NCBI GenBank assembly: GCA_013139935.1
Contig: WSZX01000143.1
Coordinates: 1 to 8,287, forward strand
Source of the DNA: Ardenticatenales bacterium
GTDB taxonomy: Bacteria > Chloroflexota > Anaerolineae > Promineifilales > UBA4811
Reading direction: 5' to 3'
DNA length: 8,287 nt
Shown: positions 1 to 6,732 of the stretch, piece after piece
How positions within the stretch are numbered: the stretch's first letter is position 1
How the letters are laid out: each line of letters starts with the position of its first letter
Program-made: the position numbers and the translations under genes
Notes under the pieces: model-generated
The model's input: only the letters and a program-made list of their open reading frames with translations
The model's database searches: none
Told to the model about the DNA's origin: nothing

Positions 1-1
1 G

Positions 2-553
2 TTCAGGGGAAAGGACCTGCTGCTGAACGGCATCTTGCTGGTCTATCTGATTCCCGGTGTGCTCCTCATCATCCCTCTCTTTGCCATGCTGGCCCAACTT
101 GCCCGGCGGCTTGGATTCGACGTGCAGGACAATTTATCCGTGTTGGTTCTGACCTACCTGGCACAGACATTGCCGGTGGCGCTCTACATGCTGGCCAACT
201 ACTTTCGGACCATCCCGGCCGAGATCGAACAGGCGGGGCTGATCGATGGCTGTAGCCGCATTGGTGTCATATGGCGCATCACACTGCCGCTCGCTGTGCC
301 GGCGCTTGTGTCGGTGGGCATGTATACCTTTATGATCGCCTGGAACGAATTCCTCTACGCACTGGTCTTTCTCAACAGCCGCGACATGTTCACCATGCCC
401 ATCAAGGTCAACACCATCTTTAGCGATCCCAGCCCGCGGCCGCATGTGGTGATGGCCGCCTCTACCGTCATGACAATCCCGGTGATTGTGTTGTTCCTCG
501 GAATGGAGCGCTTTCTGACCGAGGGGCTCTCGGCAGGCGGCGTCAAGGGATAG
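2..553 (+). CDS. Sugar ABC transporter permease, MalG/CUT1 type (5' truncated)
   Basis: This is the C-terminal 183 residues of an inner-membrane permease of a binding-protein-dependent carbohydrate importer. The frame is open from base 2 with no real start, so roughly the first 90 residues lie upstream; full-length relatives are about 270-280 residues. Four hydrophobic segments are visible, near bases 26-90, 130-205, 285-370 and 445-520. The cytoplasmic EAA loop that contacts the ATPase is at about 221-300: Glu-Gln-Ala-Gly, then Ile-Asp-Gly, ending in Ile-Thr-Leu-Pro-Leu. The C-terminus (GLSAGGVKG) is typical of MalG-like proteins. The partner permease, binding protein and ATPase are not in view. 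A glycosyltransferase and a sugar phosphorylase follow on the same strand, which suggests a small glucoside as substrate, but specificity cannot be read from a permease. The family call is very secure and the substrate is inference. Confidence 0.93.
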   Translation, partial: FRGKDLLLNGILLVYLIPGVLLIIPLFAMLAQLARRLGFDVQDNLSVLVLTYLAQTLPVALYMLANYFRTIPAEIEQAGLIDGCSRIGVIWRITLPLAVPALVSVGMYTFMIAWNEFLYALVFLNSRDMFTMPIKVNTIFSDPSPRPHVVMAASTVMTIPVIVLFLGMERFLTEGLSAGGVKG

Positions 554-583
554 AACGAATGCAACAAGGTGCGAGTGCAGGAC

Positions 584-599
584 TGGGCGCAAGCGCCCA
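584..599. repeat. Short perfect inverted repeat between permease and glycosyltransferase
   Basis: TGGGCGC and GCGCCCA flank an AA, so the transcript could form a six-pair GC-rich hairpin with a four-base loop (or seven pairs if the tight loop is ignored). It lies 30 nt after the permease stop and 30 nt before the glycosyltransferase ATG. No T-run follows, so it is not a canonical intrinsic terminator. It could act in mRNA processing, mild attenuation or protein binding, or be chance in GC-rich DNA. Confidence 0.35.
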
Positions 600-629
600 A
601 TTCTGCGTGTGCCAACCCGCACATTCTCC

Positions 630-1934
630 ATGAGAATCGGTTTCACTTCTACTCGCCTGGCGGGTACGGATGGAGTCAGCCTGGAGACGGCCAAGTGGGC
701 CGAGGTGGTCCGCCGCCTGGGTCACGAGGTCTACTATTGCGCCGGCGAACTGGGACCCGATGCGCCGTCCGGGCTGCTGGTTCCGGAGATGCACTTTACC
801 CACCAGGATGTAAGGTGGATTCAGGACTCGGCTTTTGGCTCCAGGGATGCAAATCAGCATCTCAGATCCCGAATCGCCAGCCTGACTGCCAAGCTGAAAA
901 CGCAGCTCATGGCGTTCGTCTCCGATTATCAGATAGACCTGATCATCCCCGAAAACGTATTCGCCATCCCCATGCACATTCCGCTGGCGGAAGCATGGCG
1001 GGAGGTGTTGCTGGATACCGGGCTGCCGGCAATCGCCCACAACCACGACTTTTATTGGGAGCGGGAGCGTTTCCAGATCAACTCTGTGCCCGACATCCTC
1101 GAGAGCACCTTCCCACCCGATCTGCCCAACCTGCGCCACGTGGTCATCAACTCGCTTGCCCAGGCCGACCTCAAGAAACGCCGAGGGATAGAGTCCATCG
1201 CCATCCCCAATGTCTTTGACTTCCCTGACCCTGCGGGCAGTACGGATGATACGCCGGCGCGGGGGATCGACGATTACAGCGGTGACCTGCGCCAGGCCAT
1301 TGGGCTGTCGGCCGGGGATATCTTGATACTACAGCCCACTCGCGTGGTTCCCCGCAAGGGAATCGAGCTATCGATTGATCTCTGTAGCCGCCTGAACACC
1401 ATGTTCCCCAACGTAGGGCGGGCCGAGGATACGGCGCGCACCGTTCTCGTCATCACCCACCGCGCCGGTGACGAGGGGTTGGAATACCTGCACCGCTTGC
1501 AGAAACAGGCGGCCGCGGCCGGAGTGGACCTGCGCTACGTTGCCGACCTGTTTGACAGCCAGCGGGGCACGGCGCCAGACGGCCGCAAGATCTACAGCCT
1601 CTGGGACGCCTACCCCCATGCCGATTTTGTCACCTATCCCAGCTTGTGCGAAGGTTTTGGCAACGCGCTGCTGGAGACCATCTACTTTCGGCTTCCCGCG
1701 ATGGTCAACCGCTATCCCGTCTACCTGGCCGACATCGGCCCCCTCGGCTTTGACCTGGTAGAGATTGATGGCAATGTGTCCGACCAGGCTGTCTCTCAGG
1801 CCCACCATCTACTGACCCATCCATCGCGGCGGCAGCAGAGGGTGGACCATAACTTTGAGCTCGGCCGCCGCCACTTTTCCTATCGTGCACTGGCCGCCGC
1901 TCTCGGACCGCTGCTGGATAGCTTCCAAAGGTAG
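630..1934 (+). CDS. Glycosyltransferase family 4 (GT-B fold), possibly glycoside/compatible-solute synthase
   Basis: A 434-residue retaining glycosyltransferase with GT-B architecture that should move a sugar from a nucleotide donor to an acceptor in the cytoplasm. The N-terminal domain opens with MRIGFTSTR, followed by a Gly-rich GTDGVSLE at residues 12-19 and a His/aromatic patch (HNHDFYW) at 137-143. The C-terminal donor domain has the GT4 Arg and Lys in RVVPRKG (238-244) and the E-x7-E signature EGFGNALLE (341-349). I chose the ATG at 630 because MRIGF is the usual first beta strand. An in-frame GTG at 609 would add seven residues with no better ribosome site, and neither start has a clear Shine-Dalgarno. 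The phosphorylase begins 3 nt after the stop. The N-terminal wording and the neighbour recall mannosylglucosylglycerate synthase-like GT4 enzymes; this is recollection, so donor and acceptor remain unproven. Confidence 0.85.
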   Translation: MRIGFTSTRLAGTDGVSLETAKWAEVVRRLGHEVYYCAGELGPDAPSGLLVPEMHFTHQDVRWIQDSAFGSRDANQHLRSRIASLTAKLKTQLMAFVSDYQIDLIIPENVFAIPMHIPLAEAWREVLLDTGLPAIAHNHDFYWERERFQINSVPDILESTFPPDLPNLRHVVINSLAQADLKKRRGIESIAIPNVFDFPDPAGSTDDTPARGIDDYSGDLRQAIGLSAGDILILQPTRVVPRKGIELSIDLCSRLNTMFPNVGRAEDTARTVLVITHRAGDEGLEYLHRLQKQAAAAGVDLRYVADLFDSQRGTAPDGRKIYSLWDAYPHADFVTYPSLCEGFGNALLETIYFRLPAMVNRYPVYLADIGPLGFDLVEIDGNVSDQAVSQAHHLLTHPSRRQQRVDHNFELGRRHFSYRALAAALGPLLDSFQR

Positions 1935-1937
1935 CTC

Positions 1938-3725
1938 ATGCCTAATCCTGTTCTCTGTATCCCCCCCGAACTGGCGGTGCGCATCCAGGACCACCTGATC
2001 TTTCTCTACGGCCGCGAACGCAGTCGCCAGTGCTATCCACAGCTTGGAAGCCTGCTGGCCGAGTTCCATCGACGGAACCCAGAGATGCTGACCTCCGCCA
2101 AGCCGTTCAGCCACACCGACTCTATCCTCATCACCTACGGCGACCAGGTTCGCGAGCCCGGCCGGCCCCCTCTGCAAAGCTTGGCCGAGTTCCTATGCCA
2201 ACAAGCCCAAGGAACCGTCACAGCGGTCCATCTGCTCCCGTTCTTTCCCTACTCCTCTGACGATGGCTTTTCGATTATCGACTACACCCAGGTTGACCCG
2301 GCCTTGGGAAGCTGGGAAGACGTCGCTCAACTGCGGGCTGAGTTCGCCCTAATGTTCGATGCAGTTCTCAACCACATCTCATCCCAGAGCTACTGGTTCC
2401 AGCGATTTCTGCAAGATGACCCCGCCTTTGCCGATTTCTTTATCACCATCGAACCCGGCACTGACCTGTCTCAGGTTACCCGGCCCCGAGCCCGGCCTCT
2501 CCTCACCTCCGTCCAAACCCCCTCGGGCGAGAAGCTGGTCTGGACCACCTTTAGCGGCGACCAGATCGACCTGAACTATGCAAATCCAGACGTTCTGCTG
2601 CAGGTGATTGAGGTCTTGCTCCTCTATGTCGAGCAAGGAGCGTCCCTCATCCGCCTCGACGCCATCGCCTATCTCTGGAAATCCATCGGCACCAACTGCA
2701 TCCACCTGGAGCAAACCCACCGCGTAGTGCAGCTCGTCCGAGCCATGCTGGACGCGGTCGCTCCCAACGTCAAACTCATCACCGAAACCAACGTCCCCCA
2801 CGAGGAAAATATCACCTATTTTGGCGACGGGACCCATGAGGCCCAGATGGTCTACCAGTTCCCCCTGGCGCCACTTGCACTGAACGCCATCCAGACCGGC
2901 CAGGCAACCCACCTCTCCCGCTGGGCAGCCGGTCTCTCGCTCCCCTCGGACCAGGTCGCCTTTTTTAATTTCACCGCTTCACACGATGGAATCGGCGTCA
3001 CGCCCGTCCGGGGCATCCTCTCCCCGTCCGAGGTCCAGGCGCTGGTGGATCAAGCCCTGGCACACGGCGGGCACGTCTCTTACAAGACCAATCCAGACGG
3101 CAGCCAGAGCGTGTACGAACTCAACATCTCGTACTTTGACGCTCTCTCTGATCCCAAAGGGAGAGAACCGCAGGCGACCCAGGTCGGTCGCTTTATGGTC
3201 TCCCAGGCGATCATGCTGGCGCTCATCGGTGTGCCGGGCATCTACGCGCACAGCCTGTTTGGCTCTAGAAGTTGGCCGGAAGGGGTGGCGCAGACCGGTC
3301 GCCCCCGCTCGATCAACCGCCAGACCCTCCAGCGCGCGGAGCTTGAGGCAGAGTTGTCCGATTCCAGGTCCATCCGCCACCAGGTCTTTTCCGCCTATAC
3401 CCACTTGCTGCGCCAGCGTGCCAGCCATCGTGCTTTTGACCCCCACGGCCGGCAGCAGGTCATGTTTAACAATCCGGCGCTCTTGATCCTCTTGCGCACC
3501 TCGCCGGATGGACGGGATAGAGTCCTCTGCATGCACAACGTCTCTGGAGCAGAACAAGCCTGCCAGCTACCGGCGGCTGATTTCACCGGACCGCTGGTCG
3601 ACTTGATTTCGGGCGAGCCATATGGCGCGGCGGGTCAGCAGTTGTGCCCGGCGCTACGGCCATATCAGGCGCTCTGGCTGAACTGTTCTGCCCGAGAAGA
3701 CCGGAATCGCGACTCCTCGCCCTGA
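1938..3725 (+). CDS. GH13_18 sugar phosphorylase, likely glucosylglycerate phosphorylase (YcjM-like)
   Basis: A 595-residue cytoplasmic enzyme of the sucrose phosphorylase subfamily of GH13. These enzymes cleave an alpha-glucoside with phosphate to give alpha-glucose 1-phosphate and the free acceptor, with retention. Conserved regions appear in order: DGFSIIDYTQVDP (109-121), DAVLNHIS (141-148), nucleophile Asp241 in RLDAIAYLWK, acid/base Glu283 in TETNVPHEEN, and the transition-state Asp350 in ASHDGIGV. The combination RLDAIAYLWK..GT.CIH..QTH plus ETNVPHEENI.YFG matches what I remember of glucosylglycerate phosphorylases such as E. coli YcjM better than true sucrose phosphorylases, whose acid/base region differs. 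Sucrose, sucrose-6-phosphate or glucosylglycerol activity remains possible. An AAAGG site (1927-1931) lies 6 nt before the ATG, overlapping the end of the glycosyltransferase gene, and supports this start. Family is near certain; acceptor specificity is moderate inference. Confidence 0.92.
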   Translation: MPNPVLCIPPELAVRIQDHLIFLYGRERSRQCYPQLGSLLAEFHRRNPEMLTSAKPFSHTDSILITYGDQVREPGRPPLQSLAEFLCQQAQGTVTAVHLLPFFPYSSDDGFSIIDYTQVDPALGSWEDVAQLRAEFALMFDAVLNHISSQSYWFQRFLQDDPAFADFFITIEPGTDLSQVTRPRARPLLTSVQTPSGEKLVWTTFSGDQIDLNYANPDVLLQVIEVLLLYVEQGASLIRLDAIAYLWKSIGTNCIHLEQTHRVVQLVRAMLDAVAPNVKLITETNVPHEENITYFGDGTHEAQMVYQFPLAPLALNAIQTGQATHLSRWAAGLSLPSDQVAFFNFTASHDGIGVTPVRGILSPSEVQALVDQALAHGGHVSYKTNPDGSQSVYELNISYFDALSDPKGREPQATQVGRFMVSQAIMLALIGVPGIYAHSLFGSRSWPEGVAQTGRPRSINRQTLQRAELEAELSDSRSIRHQVFSAYTHLLRQRASHRAFDPHGRQQVMFNNPALLILLRTSPDGRDRVLCMHNVSGAEQACQLPAADFTGPLVDLISGEPYGAAGQQLCPALRPYQALWLNCSAREDRNRDSSP

Positions 3726-3984
3726 TGGGGGGGGCGTCAGCAGCCGGCACAGCCAGGAAGAATTCGCAACCCGCTTCAGCGTACGCCGAATCCTGTGGGC
3801 CGAACAAATGGCGCCTGGTATCCCGTCCATCTTGTACGGGGCGCCGCTTGTGTGTCGCGAGGCGTGCATGATCAATCCGTTAGCCGACCTGGTTCACGCC
3901 GCGGGCTACAGGGCATCCGCACAGCCACCAGGCCGACCTGCCGGTAACCGCCGGCCCCGCCGCATCCACGGTTGATCCCACACT
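3726..3984. other. Intergenic stretch with no recognisable gene
   Basis: These 259 nt separate the phosphorylase from the phosphodiesterase gene. They begin just after the stop codon with a run of eight G (3727-3734). Reading frames through the region are either shadows extending from neighbours or have low-complexity Arg/Ala/Ser-rich composition with no domain. A weak GCCGG/CCGGC hairpin occurs near 3940-3956, without a T-run. I see no convincing promoter, although one for the downstream gene would be expected here. It may be untranslated sequence or decayed coding DNA. Confidence 0.5.
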
Positions 3985-3986
3985 AT

Positions 3987-3992
3987 GGAGAG
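3987..3992 (+). promoter_or_regulatory. Ribosome binding site that decides the phosphodiesterase start
   Basis: GGAGAG ends 4 nt before the ATG at 3997. The alternative ATG at 3985 has no purine-rich site in front of it and would overlap this signal, so 3997 is the preferred start. Confidence 0.6.
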
Positions 3993-3996
3993 CCAA

Positions 3997-4812
3997 ATGG
4001 CCAGCGTCCTCAACATTGCACACCGCGGGGCACGCAGTCTGGCCCCTGAGAACACGCTGGCGGCTGCGCGCAAGGCATTCGAAATCGGAGCCGACCTGTG
4101 GGAGACCGACGTGGCAGTGACGGCCGACGAAGAACTCATTCTCCTGCACGATGATTCGCTGGCACGCACGACCGACGTAGCAGCACGCTTTCCCGGCCGC
4201 GCCCCGTGGGTGGTGACAACCCTTGCTCTGGCCCGGGTCCGCTCACTGGACGCCGGCACATGGTTTCTGGAAACCGACCCGTTTGGTCAGATCGCGGCCG
4301 GCAAAGTAACACCGGCCGAACAGGCCGCCTTCCGAGGTGAAAAGATCCCCACGCTGCGGGAGGCGCTTGCCTTTACGCAGGAGGAGAACTGGCGCGTCAA
4401 CCTGGAACTCAAACGTCTTCCGCCACCGATGGAGGGCTTTCCGACTGCCGGCCGTGTGCTGGGCCTGCTGGACGAACTGGGGATTGAGACGCACCGCGTC
4501 ATCATCTCATCCTTTGAGCACGACTGGCTGCGCGATATCCATCGCCGCAATCCCAAGATCAGAGTGCAGGCCCTGGTCAGGGATCTGAGTATCGATTGCC
4601 GGGGAACGAAAGACCCAGAATTCAGAACCTACAACGCGTGGGCACCCATGGTCGATGAGGAGCAGATCCGGGCCGCTGCCGAAACAGGCATCGCGGTGAA
4701 CCTTTACACGGTCAACCGAAAAGAGGATATGGACCGGTTCATAGCTGCGGGCGTGGCCGGGCTGTTCACCGATTTCCCCCAACGTCTTGAAGCGGTGCTC
4801 CGGCAAGAGTAA
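3997..4812 (+). CDS. Glycerophosphodiester phosphodiesterase (GDPD family)
   Basis: A 271-residue TIM-barrel metal-dependent phosphodiesterase. The family cleaves glycerophosphodiesters into sn-glycerol 3-phosphate and an alcohol, using a divalent metal. The family motifs are complete: His9-Arg10-Gly11 and PENT (17-20), Glu36 and Asp38 in WETDV, His51-Asp in HDDSLARTTD, Glu137 and Lys139 in LELK, SSF at 171-173, LYTVN (236-240) and GLFTDFP near the C-terminus. There is no signal peptide, so the enzyme should be cytoplasmic. It is somewhat longer than many bacterial relatives because of a segment at about 85-118 between the HDD and ELK regions. The 259-nt gap before it suggests its own transcription unit, so a link to the upstream glycoside genes is only positional. 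It may serve phospholipid head-group turnover or a phosphodiester solute. The start at 3997 rests on the GGAGAG site; 3985 would add four residues. Confidence 0.93.
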   Translation: MASVLNIAHRGARSLAPENTLAAARKAFEIGADLWETDVAVTADEELILLHDDSLARTTDVAARFPGRAPWVVTTLALARVRSLDAGTWFLETDPFGQIAAGKVTPAEQAAFRGEKIPTLREALAFTQEENWRVNLELKRLPPPMEGFPTAGRVLGLLDELGIETHRVIISSFEHDWLRDIHRRNPKIRVQALVRDLSIDCRGTKDPEFRTYNAWAPMVDEEQIRAAAETGIAVNLYTVNRKEDMDRFIAAGVAGLFTDFPQRLEAVLRQE

Positions 4813-4838
4813 GCAACCTGCCAGCCAATCGCCTGGGT

Positions 4839-6143
4839 TCACCCACCCGACGTGCGTCGCTCCCGCCAGCCCAACCAGCCAACCTCCGCCAAGGCCGACA
4901 GCATGGTGGCCAGCACGCCGATAGCAATCCCGGAGAACACGCCCAGCCTCGGCCCGACGATGGTAATCAGTGCCACGACCACCAGACTTGCCCCCACCGC
5001 GGTACGTACGTCCCGCGTCCGCTCCTCGCTGATCGCCATGCCCCGCAGCAAGCCCTGCAAGCTCTGGACCAGCGGGAGCATTGCCGTCCAGCGCAGCGCA
5101 AACACGACCATTGGCTCTGCCTCCAGGCTGAGATCAAAGAGAAACTCCAGCATTGGGTGAACCAGCGGTGTGAAGGTGATGGCCACCATCACACCTGCGA
5201 GGGTGAGGCCGACTCCCCAGACAAACCGCCGGACGCGGGCCCTTGCTGCTCTGCTCGTCCCCTTGGCGATTGCCACCTGCTCCAGCCCCAGGGTCACGCC
5301 AAAGGGCAGCAGCGCCAGGCTCCAGGCCACCGACCAGGCGGCCAACGAGCGTTCGGGAAGGAACGCGGCCGCGATGCCCGCGCTGAGCATCGGCCGGCTG
5401 ATCTGGCGCAGCACCATCATCGTCGCCAATGGTTGATAAAAGCCAAACAGCCCGCGCCAGGAGAGAGGCATCCCTTCAGGGCCGACCGGAAGCTTCCTCA
5501 CGACACCAAATGCCGGCGGCGTGACGATCAACGACTCGGCGATGACGGACGCCTGCATGGCCAGGGCGGCCACGATCAACATCCGGTCCGGCATCAGCCG
5601 GCCGCCGATGAGAAGCGCGGCCGCCAGCGCCGCCAGGCGCACCACCGTCGCCAGCGTAACAATGGGAGTGCGGTTGTGGGCGATCAGCACCCCCTGCAGC
5701 ATTCGCCGCCAGGCCACCGGGAAGGACCAGATCGACATGATGACCAGTGCCGGCCGCGCTGCTTCTGCCACGGCCGGCGGGATCTGCATAACCCCCAACA
5801 CCAGCCAACCATAGAGCGGAGTCAGCGAAACCAGAAACCCAATGGCCACTACCAGGCCCCCCAGCGCCAGCATGAACCGGAACAGGCGATAAAAGGCATG
5901 CTGCGTCTGGGACAGCGCCGTGGAGGCGGACAGCAGCATGATGACGGGGGCCTCTATCACCAGGGCGATGCCAAACATCACATTGTACCCTGCCAGCGTC
6001 AACTCGGAATGGAGCGCGTGGGACAACGCCGTAATGAGGATCAGCGGCTCCAGCGTCATCATTGAATTGCTCAATGCCAGCGGGCCAAAGAACCGCAGTA
6101 GTTGCGGGTAACTTGGTAGTGCGGGTTTGGCTGATTCAGGCAT
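4839..6143 (-). CDS. Polytopic membrane transporter of the MOP/MATE superfamily, ANKH-like
   Basis: A 434-residue protein with about 12 predicted hydrophobic helices and short charged loops, the size and layout of MOP-superfamily exporters and flippases (MATE, MurJ, ANKH). The N-terminus, LLRFFGPLALSN, resembles the opening of the progressive-ankylosis (ANKH) family (LIRFLVPL-x-x-x-N). The segment SFPVAWRRMLQGVLIAHNRT (about 140-160) matches the ANKH region in which a helix is followed by a polar loop. It is therefore better described as ANKH-like than as a drug-efflux MATE, but this rests on a remembered alignment. The substrate is unknown; vertebrate ANKH exports ATP/citrate and related anions. 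The start is supported by AGGAG (complement of 6151-6155) 7 nt before the ATG and by a promoter upstream. The gene converges on the phosphodiesterase gene with a 26-nt gap and no visible terminator between them. Confidence 0.75.
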   Translation of the reverse strand: MPESAKPALPSYPQLLRFFGPLALSNSMMTLEPLILITALSHALHSELTLAGYNVMFGIALVIEAPVIMLLSASTALSQTQHAFYRLFRFMLALGGLVVAIGFLVSLTPLYGWLVLGVMQIPPAVAEAARPALVIMSIWSFPVAWRRMLQGVLIAHNRTPIVTLATVVRLAALAAALLIGGRLMPDRMLIVAALAMQASVIAESLIVTPPAFGVVRKLPVGPEGMPLSWRGLFGFYQPLATMMVLRQISRPMLSAGIAAAFLPERSLAAWSVAWSLALLPFGVTLGLEQVAIAKGTSRAARARVRRFVWGVGLTLAGVMVAITFTPLVHPMLEFLFDLSLEAEPMVVFALRWTAMLPLVQSLQGLLRGMAISEERTRDVRTAVGASLVVVALITIVGPRLGVFSGIAIGVLATMLSALAEVGWLGWRERRTSGG

Positions 6144-6180
6144 CCTCAGACTCCTAGCCAGAGGTCACACAAAGCTGGCA

Positions 6181-6208
6181 ATCGTATCCCATCCCAACCG
6201 TTTGTCAA
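6181..6208 (-). promoter_or_regulatory. Sigma-70-type promoter for the MOP transporter gene
   Basis: On the minus strand there is a perfect TTGACA (complement of 6203-6208), a 16-nt spacer and TACGAT (complement of 6181-6186), which matches the -10 consensus at four of six bases. Transcription would start near 6174, about 30 nt before the start codon, leaving room for the AGGAG ribosome site. The spacer is one base short of ideal. Confidence 0.55.
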
Positions 6209-6232
6209 GGAACGGCCACGAGAGTGAGAATC

Positions 6233-6241
6233 TGATAGAAT
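6233..6241 (+). promoter_or_regulatory. Possible extended -10 promoter for the rightward operon
   Basis: TGATAGAAT fits the extended -10 pattern TGnTATAAT with one mismatch and would start transcription near 6248. No -35 box lies at the usual distance: TTGTCA at 6202-6207 is 28 nt away. It could instead pair with a weaker GAGAAT at 6226-6231, with an 18-nt spacer. The short leader would still include the GGAG at 6250. Confidence 0.3.
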
Positions 6242-6249
6242 ACAGAAAT

Positions 6250-6253
6250 GGAG
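6250..6253 (+). promoter_or_regulatory. Ribosome binding site before a CTG start
   Basis: GGAG lies 8 nt before the CTG codon at 6262, a normal spacing. The in-frame GTG at 6253 overlaps the motif itself and has no purine-rich site in front of it, so the signal favours the CTG. Confidence 0.45.
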
Positions 6254-6261
6254 TGTGCACT

Positions 6262-6732
6262 CTGAATCCGATTACTCATCTTTCCATTGCCTACCTGGCT
6301 GCGCAAGTCCTTACGCGTGCCGGCATTCCGGTGAACGGCAAAGGCATGCAGTGGGGAAGCATCCTGCCTGATGTAGATTACCTGCTGGTGCCCCTCGTGC
6401 CGAAACTCGTGGCCCACCGGACAGTGACGCATACTCCCCTGTGTACAGCACTGGTGGCCGGACTCGCCGGCCGGCGATGGGGTTTCTGGTCTACCTGGCT
6501 GGGAGGATTGGTGCACCTGGCGGCGGATGAGCTGGATGGCTGCGACACTCAGCGCGGGCATTGGTCACGCTTGATGTGGCTCTTCCCGTTTGATCTTGGT
6601 CGCCGGCCGTGGAAGCGTTGCTTATTCGATAGAGGCGCTATGCCCGGACCCACATTCCTTGGCCATCTCTTGCTGGAGGGACCAATCGTACTCCTGGCAG
6701 CATCGGTGGCATGGAAAAAGAGGAAGCGATGA
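6262..6732 (+). CDS. Membrane-associated metal-dependent hydrolase, PF04307 (YdjM/DUF457-like)
   Basis: A 156-residue protein of the putative inner-membrane hydrolase family that includes E. coli YdjM. Members are thought to bind metal; no reaction is established. The family pattern is present: His6 in the opening NPITH, LPDVD (35-39), HRTVTH (52-57) and HLAAD with His85 and Asp89. Hydrophobic stretches lie near 7-19, 59-69, 74-86 and 134-151, and a basic KKRKR tail ends the protein. Relatives typically begin Met-Asn-Pro-(Ile/Val)-Thr-His. Here the codon directly before Asn-Pro-Ile-Thr-His is CTG, with GGAG 8 nt upstream. GTG at 6253 would add Val-Cys-Thr. The reading frame continues upstream to about 6127, but that part overlaps the divergent transporter gene and its promoter. 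The stop overlaps the next gene's ATG by 4 nt, so it heads a coupled operon. Confidence 0.78.
   Translation: MNPITHLSIAYLAAQVLTRAGIPVNGKGMQWGSILPDVDYLLVPLVPKLVAHRTVTHTPLCTALVAGLAGRRWGFWSTWLGGLVHLAADELDGCDTQRGHWSRLMWLFPFDLGRRPWKRCLFDRGAMPGPTFLGHLLLEGPIVLLAASVAWKKRKR
6720..6724 (+). promoter_or_regulatory. Ribosome binding site that decides the amidohydrolase start
   Basis: GAGGA sits 4 nt before the ATG at 6729. The in-frame ATG at 6711 lies upstream of this site, and family alignment puts the first beta strand (VRVAAVQM) close to 6729, so the shorter start is preferred. Confidence 0.65.

Noticed and set aside
543..1139. 198-codon minus-strand frame under the glycosyltransferase gene
   Set aside because: It is the antisense of a well-supported GT4 gene and shows no recognisable motif; high GC content makes such shadow frames common.
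3644..3871. 75-codon frame spanning the end of the phosphorylase and the gap
   Set aside because: Most of it overlaps the phosphorylase in another frame; the remainder has no motif and no ribosome site.
3833..3984. Promoter for the phosphodiesterase gene
   Set aside because: TTGTAC at 3833 and TTGTGT near 3849 have no acceptable -10 element at 16-18 nt, so no promoter is called.
4813..4838. Bidirectional terminator between the convergent genes
   Set aside because: The 26-nt gap holds no stable inverted repeat or T-run; the GGGTTCACCC nearby has only four pairs and a two-base loop.
5157..6065. Long 302-codon open frame on the plus strand opposite the MOP transporter
   Set aside because: It is rich in His, Gln, Arg and Gly with no domain pattern, as expected for the complement of Leu/Ala-rich membrane codons. 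The minus-strand frame has coherent transmembrane helices, a ribosome site and a promoter.
6127..6261. Upstream extension of the PF04307 hydrolase to an ATG at 6127
   Set aside because: The extension overlaps the start of the divergent transporter gene and its promoter, carries no family sequence, and is preceded by no ribosome site; family homology begins at Asn-Pro-Ile-Thr-His.
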